Of a stretch of DNA of 64,000 nucleotides, positions 62,901-64,000 are shown one piece after another. Below the pieces are notes generated by a model, which worked only from the letters and a program-made list of their open reading frames with translations, did not search any database and was not told where the DNA came from. The position numbers were made by a program, and so were the translations under genes. Each line of letters opens with the position of its first letter. Position 1 is the first letter of the stretch. The stretch is from an uncultured Chloroflexus sp. (GTDB lineage: Bacteria > Chloroflexota > Chloroflexia > Chloroflexales > Chloroflexaceae), in contig NZ_CAKZNK010000127.1 of assembly GCF_937129525.1 (NCBI RefSeq), positions 1 to 64,000 on the forward strand, in the 5' to 3' direction.

Positions 62901-64000
62901 CTACGCATCGTAATACATCATAAACTCATACGGGTGCGGACGCAGCGCAATCCCAACAGCCTCTTTGCGCTTGGTCTCGATATAGGTTTCGAGCAGGTCA
63001 GTCGTGAAAACGCCACCCTTCAACAGGAAATGATAATCCTGCTCAAGCGCGTTAAGCGCTTCGTTGAGCGAACCCGGCGTGCCGCGGATGTCCGCCTTCT
63101 CTTCCGGTGAGAGTTCATAGATGTCCACATCTAGCGGCGGCGGCGGCTCAATCTTGTTCTGAATACCATCGAGACCGGCCATCATCATGGCAGCGAAGGC
63201 CAGGTACGGGTTACACATCGCATCGGGAGCGCGGAATTCGATTCGGCGCGCCTTCGGCGACGAGCTGTACGTTGGAATTCGGATCGCCGCCGAGCGGTTG
63301 CGCATCGAGTAGACCAGGTTGATCGGCGCTTCAAAGCCGGGAACCAACCGTCGGTAGCTATTGGTCGTCGGCGCGCAGATTGCCAGCAACGCCGGAGCGT
63401 GCTTGAGAATGCCACCGATGTAGTATTGCGCCGTCTTCGAGAGCAGGGCGTATTGCGTTTCGTCGAAGAAGAGCGGTTCCCCATCCTTCCACAGGCTCTG
63501 GTGGGTGTGCATGCCCGATCCATTATCGCCAAAGATTGGCTTGGGCATGAAGGTCGCGCTGTAGCCGTGGGCCCGAGCCACATTGCGCACGATGTACTTG
63601 TATTTCTGCACCTTGTCGGCCATGTTTACCAGCGAGTCGAACCGCATGTCGATCTCGCACTGGCCGGCAGTCGCAACCTCGTGGTGATGGAGCTCGATCT
63701 CGATCCCGATCTCCATCATCTTCAAGATCATCTCTGAACGGATGTCTTGCAAGGTATCGGTCGGCGGCACCGGGAAATAGCCCTCTTTGTGGCGAATGCG
63801 ATAGCCTTTGTTGCCGCCGGGCACCTCCGCGCCGGTGTTCCAGACCGCTTCAGGGCTGTCGATGTAGTAGAAGCCGTGATTGGCAGCCTGCCCGAACCGC
63901 ACATCGCTGAAGAGGAAGAACTCGGCTTCCGGTCCGAAGTAGGCCGTATCGGCAATTCCGGTCGTCTTCAGGTATGCCTCAGCCTTCTTGGCAACCGTGC
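62901..64000 (-). CDS. glnA: Glutamine synthetase type I, 5' end beyond the window
   Basis: GlnA makes glutamine from glutamate and ammonia. The visible 366 residues cover the catalytic region: [10 protein letters not shown] near the cut end, [33 protein letters not shown] (metal and substrate Glu), [13 protein letters not shown] (ATP/glutamate loop), [16 protein letters not shown] and the adenylylation-loop equivalent DIYELSPEE, which has a Tyr where AMP is added in some type I enzymes. The reading frame continues past base 64000 without interruption, so the start and the promoter are not seen. It ends at a bidirectional terminator. Confidence 0.97.
   Translation of the reverse strand, partial: TVAKKAEAYLKTTGIADTAYFGPEAEFFLFSDVRFGQAANHGFYYIDSPEAVWNTGAEVPGGNKGYRIRHKEGYFPVPPTDTLQDIRSEMILKMMEIGIEIELHHHEVATAGQCEIDMRFDSLVNMADKVQKYKYIVRNVARAHGYSATFMPKPIFGDNGSGMHTHQSLWKDGEPLFFDETQYALLSKTAQYYIGGILKHAPALLAICAPTTNSYRRLVPGFEAPINLVYSMRNRSAAIRIPTYSSSPKARRIEFRAPDAMCNPYLAFAAMMMAGLDGIQNKIEPPPPLDVDIYELSPEEKADIRGTPGSLNEALNALEQDYHFLLKGGVFTTDLLETYIETKRKEAVGIALRPHPYEFMMYYDA

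Overview
The window is a gene-dense bacterial chromosome segment with moderately high GC. Gene content and protein style suggest a Chloroflexota member close to Chloroflexus/Roseiflexus. This is inferred from recollection of families such as a soluble-type adenylyl cyclase with ATPase/TPR tail, a golvesin-type domain, DUF427 and F420-type proteins, and large multi-domain signalling proteins; no search was run. I found no rRNA, tRNA, CRISPR array, transposase or phage gene.

Layout. 1-2.3 kb: C-rich non-coding DNA, then recA (minus) with a readable promoter and operator-like palindrome. 2.3-8.7 kb: a DUF427 gene and a peptide/nickel-type ABC importer (lipoprotein, permease, fused double ATPase, second permease), ended by a duplicated 55-bp terminator serving a small convergent gene. 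9.2-15.5 kb: a 140-bp tandem repeat running into an extended -10 promoter, then a five-gene complex I / group 4 hydrogenase-like operon with a large subunit keeping four Cys, three antiporter- or NuoK-like membrane proteins and a NuoH-like protein, but no small iron-sulfur subunit. 15.5-19.2 kb: an ABC exporter pair and a secreted M23 peptidase. 19.5-21.6 kb: a promoter, a structured leader with an intrinsic terminator, and a fold-III amino acid decarboxylase. 21.8-25.9 kb: a two-component pair and a radical-SAM-like protein lacking all cluster cysteines. 25.9-29.5 kb: the nadA-nadB-nadC operon with promoter and candidate operator. 

29.8-42.8 kb is a signalling and protease block: a 1403-aa soluble-adenylyl-cyclase-like protein followed after 35 bp by a secreted caspase-fold (C25-like) protein with seven IGGQIAS repeats, a NarL-type two-component pair whose kinase is internally duplicated, and a polytopic membrane subtilase divergent from purF. 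42.8-50.7 kb: purF, an amidase, a 600-bp GC-rich repeat island bounded by two perfect palindromes, a PreP-like M16C metallopeptidase and a GT2 glycosyltransferase. 50.7-58.7 kb: small membrane proteins, an 87-bp tandem repeat, a GT4 glycosyltransferase, a stressosome-like STAS protein, an MFS/hydrolase pair and a deazaflavin-type nitroreductase. 58.7-64 kb: an ABC exporter whose permease is fused as permease-permease-SpoIIM, two small membrane proteins, and a 5'-truncated glnA.

The most unusual items are the small-subunit-less hydrogenase-like operon, the cyclase/caspase-fold gene pair, the permease-SpoIIM fusion, the cysteine-less radical-SAM relative and the structured leader before the decarboxylase. 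Promoters and hairpins were found by eye, and protein families were assigned by motif recognition only.
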